64,000 nt of DNA. It comes from Acinetobacter sp. ANC 4173 (lineage in GTDB: Bacteria; Pseudomonadota; Gammaproteobacteria; Pseudomonadales; Moraxellaceae). Made by a program: the position numbers and the translations under genes. The notes below the pieces were generated by a model. That model was not told the DNA's origin and did not search any database. It saw only the letters and a list, made by a program, of their open reading frames with translations. This document shows, piece by piece, positions 25,241-34,411 of the stretch. How positions within the stretch are numbered: position 1 is the stretch's first letter; every line of letters begins with the position of its first letter. The DNA is taken from contig NZ_SJOF01000016.1 in the NCBI RefSeq assembly GCF_004331255.1, forward strand, positions 1 to 64,000, read 5' to 3'.

Positions 25241-26818
25241 TTATCGATAATGCGCAAGATATTCGTCAAAACTGATGTCGGTATCTTGTTCAAGTTGTTG
25301 TTGCTGTTGTAGCGATGTCTGTGCCAGTTCATCAAAATAGGCCTGTGTTTCAGGGTTTAATTGATGCTGTTCATACACTGCCGCATGTTGTTGAGCCATC
25401 ACGCTACCAAAATTCCACGTTCCACCATGTGTCAAAGTATCTGCAATCACTTGTGCTGAAAGCGTATGGTCCACCTCATCAATACGTTGTTGCATCAACT
25501 GTAGGGCTTGGGCATACAACTGCGTGGTATTGGCTTGATCCAGCAATTCTGCGAAGGGCTGCATCGCATCCAGATGTTTTTGACACCAATCTTCAATCTG
25601 GTAATCCTGCCCATCTTCCACAATATGCGCATTCAGTGCACGCCCTCGATTGACCACTTCAGCTTGATTCTGTTCAATCTGCTCTTGCTCAGCATCTAAC
25701 AGCGCAGGACTGTCTTGTAATAAACAATACAATGCCAAGACTTCCAGAAAACCAGCGCTGCTTTCATCAATCCCAATCGGGCTATACGGGTTCACATCCA
25801 CCGCACGCAGCTCGACATAACCCACACCACGATTTGCTAAAGCTTCCGAAGGTGTTTCACCTGCTTGAGGCACCTGCTTTGGTCGCACCAGACTGTAGTA
25901 CTCATTTTCAATTTGCAGGACATGGTCATTAATTTGGGTTGGCTCACCTTGCGCATCATTTAACCCTAAACGACTAAAGTCTGCATACGGAGTTTTGACC
26001 GCTTTTTGTAAACCGTCTAAATAGCCCTGAATATCGTTATAGTGAATGCCGAGTTGCTTCTGTGCTGAATTCTGATAACCAAAACGTCCCATGCGCAAAG
26101 CGGTGGCGTAAGGTAAATATAACGTCCCTTTTAACAACGGTAGCAAATGATGCTCACGCCCCGTCATAAAACACTTACACACCGATGGACTCGCACCCAA
26201 AAAAAACATCACCAACGGCGTTAGGCGAATGAAATTGCGAATCAGGCCAAAATAGCGATGGCTACGATAATCTTGTGCAGACAATTGACGTAAATCAGGA
26301 TCGGTTTCTTGTTGTTGTAATGTGCTAAATAAACTGTCTGGGAAGGATAAATTATAATGTATCCCTGAAATGGTCTGCATACGGCGACCGTAACGGATCC
26401 CTAAACCATGACGGTATAGCGTCTTAAAACGACCAATATTGGAACTGCCATATTGTGCCAAACGAATATTGTCTTCTTCATTGTCCAACATACAGGGCAT
26501 AGACAAAGGCCAAAGTTTTTCTTCATGCTCTAAGTGGCGATGCACCACAGCGTGAATATCGGTCAGATAAGACAAGGTTTTGGCAATACTCTCTAGTGGA
26601 GGGGTAATAAACTCCATCAAAGCTTCTGAATAATCAGTAGTAATATGCGGATGGGTCAATGCCGATCCCAACGCTTTAGGATGATCGGCTTGCGATAAAA
26701 AACCATTGCTTTGCATCCGCAAACTTTCACGTTCTATACCACGTAACATCCCGTGTAACAGCGAAGAATCCACCCAAGTCGGAAATACAGCTTGAGAGGT
26801 CGATTCGGGTTGACTCAT
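25241..26818 (-). CDS. gshA: Glutamate-cysteine ligase
   Basis: GshA makes gamma-glutamylcysteine, the first and rate-setting step of glutathione synthesis. At 525 residues it matches the E. coli-type enzyme. Clear segments are GIERESLRMQSNGFLSQADHPKALGSALTHPHITTDYSEALMEFITP near the N terminus, MQTISGIHYNLSFPD, LRMGRFGYQNSAQ and VGYVELRAVDVNPYSPIGID. Start choice is between two nearby ATGs (26824 and 26818); 26818 fits the GAG site better. No partner gshB adjoins. Confidence 0.96.
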   Translation of the reverse strand: MSQPESTSQAVFPTWVDSSLLHGMLRGIERESLRMQSNGFLSQADHPKALGSALTHPHITTDYSEALMEFITPPLESIAKTLSYLTDIHAVVHRHLEHEEKLWPLSMPCMLDNEEDNIRLAQYGSSNIGRFKTLYRHGLGIRYGRRMQTISGIHYNLSFPDSLFSTLQQQETDPDLRQLSAQDYRSHRYFGLIRNFIRLTPLVMFFLGASPSVCKCFMTGREHHLLPLLKGTLYLPYATALRMGRFGYQNSAQKQLGIHYNDIQGYLDGLQKAVKTPYADFSRLGLNDAQGEPTQINDHVLQIENEYYSLVRPKQVPQAGETPSEALANRGVGYVELRAVDVNPYSPIGIDESSAGFLEVLALYCLLQDSPALLDAEQEQIEQNQAEVVNRGRALNAHIVEDGQDYQIEDWCQKHLDAMQPFAELLDQANTTQLYAQALQLMQQRIDEVDHTLSAQVIADTLTHGGTWNFGSVMAQQHAAVYEQHQLNPETQAYFDELAQTSLQQQQQLEQDTDISFDEYLAHYR

Positions 26819-26824
26819 TATCAT

Positions 26825-27134
26825 CTCGCTTATTGGAAGAACTACTAAAATAAAATCATCAGTTTATATCAGTATACTGTGATTTGATGCCGCCATATGA
26901 CCCGCTGTCTATTTTTCCAACAGATTCACAACATTTGTTGCTGCTGTCGAAAAGGTTCAATAAATCAGATCAGTAGCCTTAATATGGGTTACATCGGCTA
27001 TGTTCAACAGCACGACGTGAAAAATTATTAAAAAGTATGCGCTATGCGGCAATTTTTTATCACAAAGTTACTCTATAAGACACCCAAAAAATATGATTTT
27101 ATGGAAGAATAAGTGCTAAGGATCTGTAATAAAA
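26825..27134. other. Upstream region of gshA and the DUF924 gene
   Basis: About 310 bases between divergent genes. A minus-strand TATACT (26871-26876) could be the gshA -10 box, without a good -35. I see nothing else. Confidence 0.35.
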
Positions 27135-27674
27135 ATGAATTATCAGGATATTTTAAGCTTTTGGTTTGCCCCCGGAACTCAACCAAACTGGTTTGCCAAA
27201 AGTAGCCAATTTGATCAAATCTTAGCAGAAAAGTTTGCTCAGATACATCAACAAGCGGCTTTAGGTGAACTCTGGGAATGGCGCCAGCAGCCTGAAGGAC
27301 GTCTTGCTGAAGTCATTATTCTGGATCAGTTTTCTCGTAATTTATTTCGTGATCAAGCACAGGCTTTTGCACAAGATGGACTTGCGCTCTGCTTGGCACA
27401 AGAAGCCATTTTGGGGCAACATCACTTAAAGCTTAGCCCAGAACATTGTTATTTCTTATACATGCCCTTTATGCACAGTGAGTCGCAACGTGTACACGAA
27501 TTTGGGTTAAAATTATTTGAACAATTGGGACATCCAATTGCCTTAGAATTTGAACGACAACATAAAGCCATTATCGACCGATTTGGACGCTATCCACACC
27601 GAAATCGTATTTTAGGACGGGCGTCTAGTGCTGAAGAATTAGAATTTCTGACAGAACCGAATAGCCATTTTTAA
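27135..27674 (+). CDS. DUF924 family protein
   Basis: A 179-residue cytoplasmic protein with the family's start ILSFWFAPGTQPNWF, the helical core GRLAEVIILDQFSRNLFRD, FLYMPFMHSESQ and the end RYPHRNRILGR. DUF924 has a TPR-like all-helical fold; function is unknown. The ATG lies about 11 bases after AAGGAT. The next gene, a lipoprotein, follows in the same direction at 61 bases. Confidence 0.88.
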   Translation: MNYQDILSFWFAPGTQPNWFAKSSQFDQILAEKFAQIHQQAALGELWEWRQQPEGRLAEVIILDQFSRNLFRDQAQAFAQDGLALCLAQEAILGQHHLKLSPEHCYFLYMPFMHSESQRVHEFGLKLFEQLGHPIALEFERQHKAIIDRFGRYPHRNRILGRASSAEELEFLTEPNSHF

Positions 27675-27734
27675 CCCTGAGTGGCGTGTCGTCTTTCTCT
27701 CCCCTATTTCATCAGCAGTTTGCGGAGTATCAAC

Positions 27735-28313
27735 ATGAAAACTAAGCTTATTGCACTGACTCTTCTCACACTCGCGCTTGCGGGCTGTGCCTCTATGCCG
27801 TCCAAACCTCGAACCTTCGATCAATTGGGGCGGTTTAATACCTACCCCATGAACACGCAGACCTATCGGATCAGTTTTGAAGCTGACCCGAATATGAACT
27901 ATGGCGTCGCCGAAGAAATTACCTTGGTCAAAGCAGCTCAAACCACAGTTAAAAATGGCTTTCGCTATTTTAAAGTGCTAGATGACCCCAGTAATCTGAC
28001 CAATAAACCACCCCGTCAGGCGGTGGTTTATCGCTCACCGTCTTTTTACCCTTACGGTTACTATCCACGTGGCTATTACCGCCGCTATCCAGGCTATTGG
28101 CCAGACCCATTTTACGACACGCCACAAGTGGTGAATATTGACCCTGTGCAAGTGTCCTATACCATTGAGTGTTATAAGGAAAAAAATAAAGCACCGAGCG
28201 ATGCTTTTGATGCCACACTCATCTTACAGTCTTTGGGAAAAAAATATGGACTGACCTCGACAGGTGAGGTGATTCAACCCCAACCCAAAGTCTCTGCTCC
28301 AACCCCAAAATAA
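27735..28313 (+). CDS. CC0125/CC1285-like lipoprotein
   Basis: A 192-residue lipoprotein. The signal peptide ends at lipobox LAGC with Cys about residue 17. The mature protein starts with FDQLGRFNTYPMNTQTYRISFE and includes VKAAQTTVKNGFRYFKVL, then an aromatic, Pro/Gly/Tyr-rich segment (YPYGYYPRGYYRRYPGYW) that looks unstructured. The pattern fits the CC0125/CC1285 lipoprotein family, whose role is unknown. ATG 27735 is chosen as the lipoprotein start; the earlier frame adds no signal. It heads toward DUF445 with only 15 bases between. Confidence 0.78.
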   Translation: MKTKLIALTLLTLALAGCASMPSKPRTFDQLGRFNTYPMNTQTYRISFEADPNMNYGVAEEITLVKAAQTTVKNGFRYFKVLDDPSNLTNKPPRQAVVYRSPSFYPYGYYPRGYYRRYPGYWPDPFYDTPQVVNIDPVQVSYTIECYKEKNKAPSDAFDATLILQSLGKKYGLTSTGEVIQPQPKVSAPTPK

Positions 28314-28328
28314 AATTAGGACAATTCT

Positions 28329-29633
28329 ATGCATGTAACGACCACCAGTTCTGAAAGCTTGCAACGAAGTAAACGCTTCGCCAATATTGCTTTATTGCTG
28401 GCGGTCATGACATGGATTGTCCTCATGGTGCTCGCCAAATTCATGCCCGAGTACGCTTGGCTGATTCATATTCTTATGTTATCCGCAGAAGCGGGTATGG
28501 TCGGTGGATTAGCAGACTGGTATGCCATCACCGTGTTGTTCCGCAATCCTTTCGGGAAACTGCCAATTCCCAATTTTTTGCGTGACCATACCGAGATTAT
28601 TCCCCGCAACAAGGCTCGTATTGCAGAGTCCATGGGCCGTTTTGTACAGGAAAATTTTCTCTCTCCACAAGTGGTCGAACGCAGTTTAAAAAATATCGAC
28701 TTGAGTCTGGCGGTCGGTCAGTGGTTAGCCAATCCGCATAACAACACACAAGTGACGCAAGTGATTCAGCAAACCGTCCCGAAAATCTTCGACTTTGTTG
28801 GGCAAGAGCAGATTGGTCGCTTTATTCAAAACAATAGCGTGCAATGGGTGCGCAATACCAATATCAACATGCTGGCCAGTGAAATGCTGCGTGCGGTGAT
28901 TGAAAATGACTTCCACCAAGATGTATTGCAACGAGGTTTAGATCTTGTGCATGACTGGATGATTCACCATCCAGAGCGAACCCGTGAACTGACGCAAAAA
29001 CTGTTTAAAGAACTTGGGGTCTCTAAATTGGCCAAAGGCGCCAGCTGGATTGGCATTGATGTGCAACAACGCACCATCGACTCACTGATTGAACGGGTAG
29101 AATCCATGCTCGCCAATCCAGAGCATCCTTGGCGACAACAGATTGAAGACATTGCCCAAGAACTGATGCTGCAATTAACTGATCGGAACAGTGCAGCAAG
29201 CCAACGCTTAAATCAGGGTAAAAATGCCTTACTGGATAGCCCTCAAGTGCTGAATTTTATTCGTGGTGCGGTGGTGATTTTATGTGATGCCATCAAAGCC
29301 GATTTAATGCAGCCTGATTCAGGCATTGCAGCCAATCTACGCGTGGCGATTCAACAGGTTGGAGAAAACATCATTGCCAATCAGGCAGTCCGCCAGTTAT
29401 TGAATGATCGCATGAGCGGTTTGGCGGTCAATTTGAGTGATCAATACAGTGAAAAAGTGATTCGTTTTATTAGCGAACGCATTCACGAATGGGACTCCCG
29501 TGAAATGATTGGCAAAATTGAAAATGAAGTTGGTGGCGACTTGCACATGATTCGTGTCAACGGCGTGGTGGTGGGTGCCTTTATTGGCCTCGCACTGGGG
29601 ATTATTCGTGCTGTGGTGGATTATCTGCTTTAA
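28329..29633 (+). CDS. DUF445 family inner-membrane protein
   Basis: A 434-residue protein. Two N-terminal hydrophobic segments (LLLAVMTWIVLMVLAKF; ILMLSAEAGMVGGLADWYAITVLFRNPFG) contain the family hallmark GGLADWYAITVLFR. A long helical soluble region follows (REIIPRNKARIAESMG-like HTEIIPRNKARIAESMGRFVQENFLS), then a final membrane segment GAFIGLALGIIRAVVDYL. Its function is unknown, and the topology suggests a periplasm- or cytoplasm-facing coiled domain. AGGAC is well placed before ATG. Co-transcription with the lipoprotein is likely. Confidence 0.9.
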   Translation: MHVTTTSSESLQRSKRFANIALLLAVMTWIVLMVLAKFMPEYAWLIHILMLSAEAGMVGGLADWYAITVLFRNPFGKLPIPNFLRDHTEIIPRNKARIAESMGRFVQENFLSPQVVERSLKNIDLSLAVGQWLANPHNNTQVTQVIQQTVPKIFDFVGQEQIGRFIQNNSVQWVRNTNINMLASEMLRAVIENDFHQDVLQRGLDLVHDWMIHHPERTRELTQKLFKELGVSKLAKGASWIGIDVQQRTIDSLIERVESMLANPEHPWRQQIEDIAQELMLQLTDRNSAASQRLNQGKNALLDSPQVLNFIRGAVVILCDAIKADLMQPDSGIAANLRVAIQQVGENIIANQAVRQLLNDRMSGLAVNLSDQYSEKVIRFISERIHEWDSREMIGKIENEVGGDLHMIRVNGVVVGAFIGLALGIIRAVVDYLL

Positions 29634-29735
29634 TTTACGGCAAAGTTCAGACAGAGAAATAAATGGATTTAAACTTGTACAAGCTCTGCAACATGCTAAA
29701 TTAAATCGGTTTATTCATCCGATAGGTCTGTGGTC

Positions 29736-30890
29736 ATGCTTGAAATTCATTCCAAACTTCCTGCTCAAGGCGTCACGATTTTTAGCCAAATGACGGCCAT
29801 GGCACAACGGCTGAATGCGCTGAATGTGTCACAAGGCTTTCCCGACTTTGCACCGCCACAAGCCTTGCTCGAAGCCTTAAGCCATGCGACCTTACACGGA
29901 TCTAATCAATATGCAGCAGGTGATGGTTTACTCGACCTACGCCAACAAGTCGCGCAACAGTTTCTACAGCGCGATCAACTGAATCTCGATCCCATCCATG
30001 AAATAACCATTACACCTGGGGCGACCATCGCCTTATTTAGTGCCATTCAAGCCCTTGTGAATGCGGGTGATGAAGTCATAGTGTTTGATCCGAGCTATGA
30101 CAGTTATGCGCCAAGTATTGCCTTGGTCGGTGCAAAAGCAGTGCATATTCCTTTAGTTGCACCGCATTTTCATGTGGACTGGAACCGAGTTGCCAACGCA
30201 ATTAATGCCAAAACCCGCATGATCATTGTCAATACACCACATAATCCAACGGGGGCCATTTGGTCCAAGCAAGATTGGCAACAGTTGATTCAACTGATCC
30301 AAAACCACAATATTGTGGTGCTGTCGGATGAGGTCTATGAGCACTTGGTTTACGATGGACAACAGCACTATTCAGCCTTGTCTTTTCCAGAGCTGCGTGA
30401 ACGTAGTGTTGTGGTCGGTTCATTTGGAAAAACCTTCCATGTGACTGGTTGGAAAACCGGATATTGTGTGGCTGCCCCTGAGCTGATGCGGGTCTTTCGT
30501 CAAGTCTATCAATTTGCCAATTTCTGCGGGGTCACTCCAGTCCAAGTCGCTTTAGCACAGTACATGCAAGAGCATCCTGAACATATTCAGCAGCTTGCTC
30601 ATTTTTATCAGCAAAAACGTGATCTCTTCAATGCAGGATTAGCCGCTTCCCGATTTACCTTGACGCCCTCTCAAGGCACCTATTTCCAAAATCTGGATTA
30701 TCGTGCGATTCGCCCTGATTTAAATGATGTTGATATGTGCCACTTCCTTGCCGAACAACACGGCATTGTCGCCATTCCTATTTCGGTGTTTTATCAACAA
30801 CCACCTGAAGATTTAAAACTGATTCGCGTCTGCTTTGCCAAAACCGAACAAACCTTGACCCAAGCCACCCAAATTCTCAGTGCGGTTTAG
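29736..30890 (+). CDS. Methionine aminotransferase (YbdL-like)
   Basis: A 384-residue PLP enzyme of the class I aminotransferases. It follows E. coli YbdL closely: SKLPAQGVTIFSQMTAMAQ, LNVSQGFPDF, VFDPSYDSYAP, IIVNTPHNPTGAIW, LSDEVYEHL and SFGKTFHVTGWKTGYC with the Schiff-base Lys. YbdL-type enzymes transaminate methionine and other bulky residues. ATG 29736 is chosen over GTG 29730, since GATAGG lies at correct spacing only for the ATG. It is separate from DUF445 by a 100-base gap. Confidence 0.9.
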   Translation: MLEIHSKLPAQGVTIFSQMTAMAQRLNALNVSQGFPDFAPPQALLEALSHATLHGSNQYAAGDGLLDLRQQVAQQFLQRDQLNLDPIHEITITPGATIALFSAIQALVNAGDEVIVFDPSYDSYAPSIALVGAKAVHIPLVAPHFHVDWNRVANAINAKTRMIIVNTPHNPTGAIWSKQDWQQLIQLIQNHNIVVLSDEVYEHLVYDGQQHYSALSFPELRERSVVVGSFGKTFHVTGWKTGYCVAAPELMRVFRQVYQFANFCGVTPVQVALAQYMQEHPEHIQQLAHFYQQKRDLFNAGLAASRFTLTPSQGTYFQNLDYRAIRPDLNDVDMCHFLAEQHGIVAIPISVFYQQPPEDLKLIRVCFAKTEQTLTQATQILSAV

Positions 30891-30913
30891 CCACGCTGAG
30901 GGATTAAAAATCC

Positions 30914-30937
30914 AAAGGCATGATTACTGCCTTTGCT
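30914..30937. repeat. Inverted repeat after the aminotransferase gene
   Basis: CAAAGGCA and TGCCTTTG pair around a 7-base loop. No T run follows on the plus strand, so termination there would be weak. Confidence 0.45.
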
Positions 30938-31020
30938 TACTGAAATACATCATTTTTTCCTGAGCGAACTATGCTAGGGTAAGCTGAAGAAACACGATAA
31001 AAGAGCGCACAGGATCATCT

Positions 31021-32388
31021 ATGTCGGCACACAACTCTTTGGTGCAACATCAAAAGCTATGGAAAGCCTTTTTTATTTTCCTGATGCCGTTGATTGCTAC
31101 CAATATTCTGCAAAATCTATCAGGGACAATTAATACAGTCTTTGTGGGGCAGATGATGGGGGTGCAGGCAATTGCCGCAGTGGCGGTATTTTTTCCGATT
31201 TTGTTCTTTTTAATGGCCTTTGTGATTGGTTTGTCCGCAGGTTCAACCGTACTGATCGGACAAGCATGGGGCGCGCAAAATATAGAAAAAGTACGGGCTG
31301 TGGTTGGCTCGACCCTATTTATGACCCTGATTGGTGGAAGCCTCATTGCCTTACTGGGGGTAGTGTTTTCCCGCCATGTGTTATTGGCTTTGGGCACGGA
31401 TAAAGCTGTCATGCATTTGTCCTTGCCTTATGTGCAGTGGATGCTCGCAGGTAGCCCCTTATTATTTATCTATATTATTTATACCTCCATTTTACGCGGT
31501 GTGGGCGATAGCACCACCCCTTTAATCGCCTCGGGTATGACCATTTTAGTGGGGCTTTGTGTGACGCCGGTTTTGATTGCAGGCTATTGGGGCTTTCCAC
31601 GCTTGGGAATTGTTGCACCTGCGATTGCATCGACTTTAGGTTTTATTTCTGTTCTGATTTTTTTATATTTTTATCTGGCTTATAAACAACACCCACTCAG
31701 ACTCGACGCGCAAATGCTGCGCCATATTCGCTTTGACCGCCAACTGAGTCAAATTATTTTACGCCTCGGTATTCCAACTGGAGTACAAATGGTCACGACT
31801 TCGGTTGCGGGATTGGTGATTGTGGGATTGGTCAATCGTCATGGTGCCAACGCCACCGCTGCCTATGGTGCGGTAAACCAAGTGCTAAATTATATCCAGT
31901 TCCCGGCACTGTCTATTGCCATTGCCGCATCGATTTTTGCCGCGCAAGCCATCGGGGCAGGAAAGTCAGAATTACTCGCCAAAGTCACGCGTACCGCACT
32001 GGGAATGAATATTGTGATTACGGGTTTATTGGTGGTTTTAGGCTATCTATTTTCAAAATATCTGATGGCGCTGTTTATCACAGATCATGCTGTGGTCGAG
32101 CTTGGTCAACAGCTTTTGTTTATTGTGTTATGGTCGATCTTATTCTTTGGTGCCAGCGCAATTTTCGCGTCCATTATGCGCGCCAGTGGTACCGTCACCG
32201 TTCCGATGATCATCAATATTGTTGCCATTATTGCCATTGAAGTTCCCTGCGCTTATTTATTTAGTGACTGGTGGGGACTACAAGGCATATGGTATGCCTA
32301 TGCACTTGCCTTTGTGTGCTTATGTGTGATGCAAGGTTTGTATTACCAATTTGTCTGGAAAAAGAAAACCGTAGAAAGTTTAATTTGA
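31021..32388 (+). CDS. MATE family efflux transporter
   Basis: A 455-residue inner-membrane exporter with twelve hydrophobic segments in two similar halves. Typical MATE marks are LSGTINTVFVGQMMGVQAIAAVAVFFPI, LSAGSTVLIGQAWGAQN and YTSILRGVGDSTTPLIASG in the first half, and IPTGVQMVTTSVAGLVIVGLVNRHGANATAAYGAV in the second. Such pumps expel cationic drugs using Na+ or H+. Substrates cannot be predicted. No regulator adjoins. ATG has AGGA seven bases upstream. Confidence 0.93.
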   Translation: MSAHNSLVQHQKLWKAFFIFLMPLIATNILQNLSGTINTVFVGQMMGVQAIAAVAVFFPILFFLMAFVIGLSAGSTVLIGQAWGAQNIEKVRAVVGSTLFMTLIGGSLIALLGVVFSRHVLLALGTDKAVMHLSLPYVQWMLAGSPLLFIYIIYTSILRGVGDSTTPLIASGMTILVGLCVTPVLIAGYWGFPRLGIVAPAIASTLGFISVLIFLYFYLAYKQHPLRLDAQMLRHIRFDRQLSQIILRLGIPTGVQMVTTSVAGLVIVGLVNRHGANATAAYGAVNQVLNYIQFPALSIAIAASIFAAQAIGAGKSELLAKVTRTALGMNIVITGLLVVLGYLFSKYLMALFITDHAVVELGQQLLFIVLWSILFFGASAIFASIMRASGTVTVPMIINIVAIIAIEVPCAYLFSDWWGLQGIWYAYALAFVCLCVMQGLYYQFVWKKKTVESLI

Positions 32389-32397
32389 TAAACAGTA

Positions 32398-32442
32398 AAA
32401 AAAGTAGGGGCTGATCTTCAGATCAACACCTGCTTTTTATTT
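32398..32442. terminator. Bidirectional terminator
   Basis: AAGTAGGGGCTGATC, loop TTCA and GATCAACACCTGCTTTTT form an imperfect stem between the convergent MATE and SDR genes. Confidence 0.7.
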
Positions 32443-32452
32443 ACTCAGATTG

Positions 32453-33292
32453 TTATTTAAATCGCTTGCTCAACGTCGTCGCTATAGCCGTCACTTTTTG
32501 ATAGCCTGTTGGCAAAATACGCTGAATCAGATCTAAAGATTTTGCATCATTGCCAATCAACACACGACGCTTATCTTTTTGCACCGCAGCTAAAATTTGA
32601 CGTGCAGCTTCTTCTGGTGGAATACGTAATAACTTGTTAAATGTGCGTGCTGATTTTTCGGGGTTCATCCCCAAACTACGCAAGCTGTCATTCATACGCG
32701 CATCATTGGCAATATTGGTGCGAATACCACCGGGATGTACACACAGCGCACTAACCCCACAGTTTTCAATATCCAGTTCCTGACGTAAGGATTCGGTAAA
32801 ACCACGCACTGCAAACTTGGTGGCATTATAAGCCGACTGCGTGGGTTGAGCCGTTAAACCAAATAAACTGGAAATATTGATGATATGACCATCGCCTGTT
32901 TGCTTAATCAAAGGCAAAAACTCTTTGGTCCCGTATACCACACCCCAAAAATTAATCCCCATAATCCATTCTAGTTCATCATAACTCGCACCTTCTACAG
33001 TCGAGCCCAATGCCACCCCAGCATTATTAAAAATCATATTGACTGAACCATGATTTTGTACGGTTTCTTCTGCCCAAGTACGCATGGCCTCACGATCAGA
33101 CACATCCAATTTTTGGGTGGTCACTCGTACATTACTGTCTTTGAGTAATTCCACGGTTTTTGCCAAACCTTGTTCATTAATATCGCTTAACGCAAGGTGG
33201 CAACCTTGCTGGGCCAAAAGCACTGCCAACTGTTGACCAATCCCAGAACCCGCACCTGTTACAGCGGCGACTTTATTGTTAAATGTTTTCAT
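32453..33292 (-). CDS. Short-chain dehydrogenase/reductase
   Basis: A 279-residue classical SDR. Cofactor motif TGAGSGIG near residue 14, NNAG (about 91), and the catalytic Ser and Tyr-x3-Lys (ISSLFGL, YNATK). VAAVTGAGSGIGQQLAV and HPGGIRTNIAND are typical of acyl or aldehyde/alcohol SDRs near lipid metabolism in Acinetobacter, but the substrate is unknown. It is divergent from a TetR regulator with a palindromic site between them, so it is probably controlled by that regulator. Start ATG has AAGGAT. Confidence 0.9.
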   Translation of the reverse strand: MKTFNNKVAAVTGAGSGIGQQLAVLLAQQGCHLALSDINEQGLAKTVELLKDSNVRVTTQKLDVSDREAMRTWAEETVQNHGSVNMIFNNAGVALGSTVEGASYDELEWIMGINFWGVVYGTKEFLPLIKQTGDGHIINISSLFGLTAQPTQSAYNATKFAVRGFTESLRQELDIENCGVSALCVHPGGIRTNIANDARMNDSLRSLGMNPEKSARTFNKLLRIPPEEAARQILAAVQKDKRRVLIGNDAKSLDLIQRILPTGYQKVTAIATTLSKRFK

Positions 33293-33381
33293 TTTCTATC
33301 CTTATTGGTTTCTCAGGTGGTATGACAAAGCTACCCCCCCTTTCTTTTATGCATGATGCGAATGACACCCTCAATATAAAT

Positions 33382-33401
33382 TTGACAATATCCATTGTCA
33401 A
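33382..33401. promoter_or_regulatory. Palindromic operator between the SDR and TetR genes
   Basis: TTGACAAT, spacer ATCC and ATTGTCAA form a perfect 20-bp palindrome, with another half site (AATTGTC) beside it. The size suits a TetR-family dimer, and the divergent arrangement supports local control of both genes. Confidence 0.62.
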
Positions 33402-33504
33402 TAATTGTCTGATGAATCTCCTTTCGGCCAAACTCCGCGTTTAATTTAGGCATTTACAGCAATTGTTGTTAAACTATAGGCGGTCTTTGCTACGTTTTAT
33501 CTTT

Positions 33505-34191
33505 ATGACTTATTCCAATACCAACGATGCAGGAAAAAATAACCAACCGTTAAAAAATAAAGAACGCCAGTTTAAAGGATTGTCTTTGACTGAGCGTCAA
33601 CAGGCACGTCGTGAAAAACTCATCGAGGCGGGTATTGAAGTTTATGGCACCCATGGTTTTTTTGCCGTCACGGTCAAAGACATTTGCAATGAAGCCAAAC
33701 TGACCGAACGCTATTTTTATGAATCCTTTAAAAAAAGTGATCAACTCTTCCAAACCATCTTTTTAAAACTGATTGATGAACTGCAACAAAATGTCATGCA
33801 AGCGATTATGCAAGCCTCGAACAGTCATGAAAAAATGGTCGATGCTGGCTTAACCGCCCTACTCACCACGCTCAAAGACAACCCGCGGATGGCACGTATT
33901 ATTTATATCGATGCCATGCTGGTACAAGAACTGCATAACCAAGCCACCATTCATGAAACCATGTTGCGTTTTGACCGTATGATTCACGCTTTTGTCATGT
34001 TGATGATGCCGAATATCCCTCATTCAGAACGTGAAATTTCATGGGTTTCTACGGGACTAAATGGTTATGTTACCCAAATTGCGATTCGTTGGGTCATCAG
34101 TGGTTTTAAACAGTCTTTGGACGATGTATTGGCACCTTGTCGGGTGGTTTTTATGGCTTTACTTGAGTCATTTTCTGAGAAAAAAAATTAA
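33505..34191 (+). CDS. TetR-family transcriptional regulator
   Basis: A 228-residue repressor-type protein. An N-terminal basic leader leads to the helix-turn-helix at about 35-75 (RREKLIEAGIEVYGTHGFFAVTVKDICNEAKLTERYFYESFKKSDQLFQTIF), which is the TetR signature. The C-terminal half is helical ligand-binding sequence. Divergent from the SDR gene, with a perfect palindrome at 33382-33401 likely to be its operator. Start: ATG 33505 is chosen; the TTG at 33463 has no better site. Confidence 0.88.
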   Translation: MTYSNTNDAGKNNQPLKNKERQFKGLSLTERQQARREKLIEAGIEVYGTHGFFAVTVKDICNEAKLTERYFYESFKKSDQLFQTIFLKLIDELQQNVMQAIMQASNSHEKMVDAGLTALLTTLKDNPRMARIIYIDAMLVQELHNQATIHETMLRFDRMIHAFVMLMMPNIPHSEREISWVSTGLNGYVTQIAIRWVISGFKQSLDDVLAPCRVVFMALLESFSEKKN

Positions 34192-34349
34192 ATTACAGCA
34201 ATTTAATTTTTACAAACAATTGACTCCGATTTTACGACCGCCTCTACGCCTGTCTAAAATTGTTCATGAATTCGACTAAAAATTGTCACAAAACTTTGCG
34301 AAAATCGGCATTCTGCCCTATTCTGCAATGATACTGTCATAATTAATCT

Positions 34350-34371
34350 TTGTAATAAGCCTGTCATAAAT
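34350..34371. promoter_or_regulatory. Pho-box-like site upstream of phoB
   Basis: TTGTAAT (34350-34356) and CTGTCAT (34361-34367) lie 11 bases apart, followed by AAAT. This is the direct-repeat spacing of PhoB sites (consensus CTGTCAT twice). Another CTGTCAT is at 34334-34340. It starts 62 bases before the phoB start, so autoregulation is likely. The same pattern precedes ppk1. Confidence 0.68.
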
Positions 34372-34411
34372 AAAAAACGGCCTACCGTTATCATCAATAG
34401 GATATTGCGTT

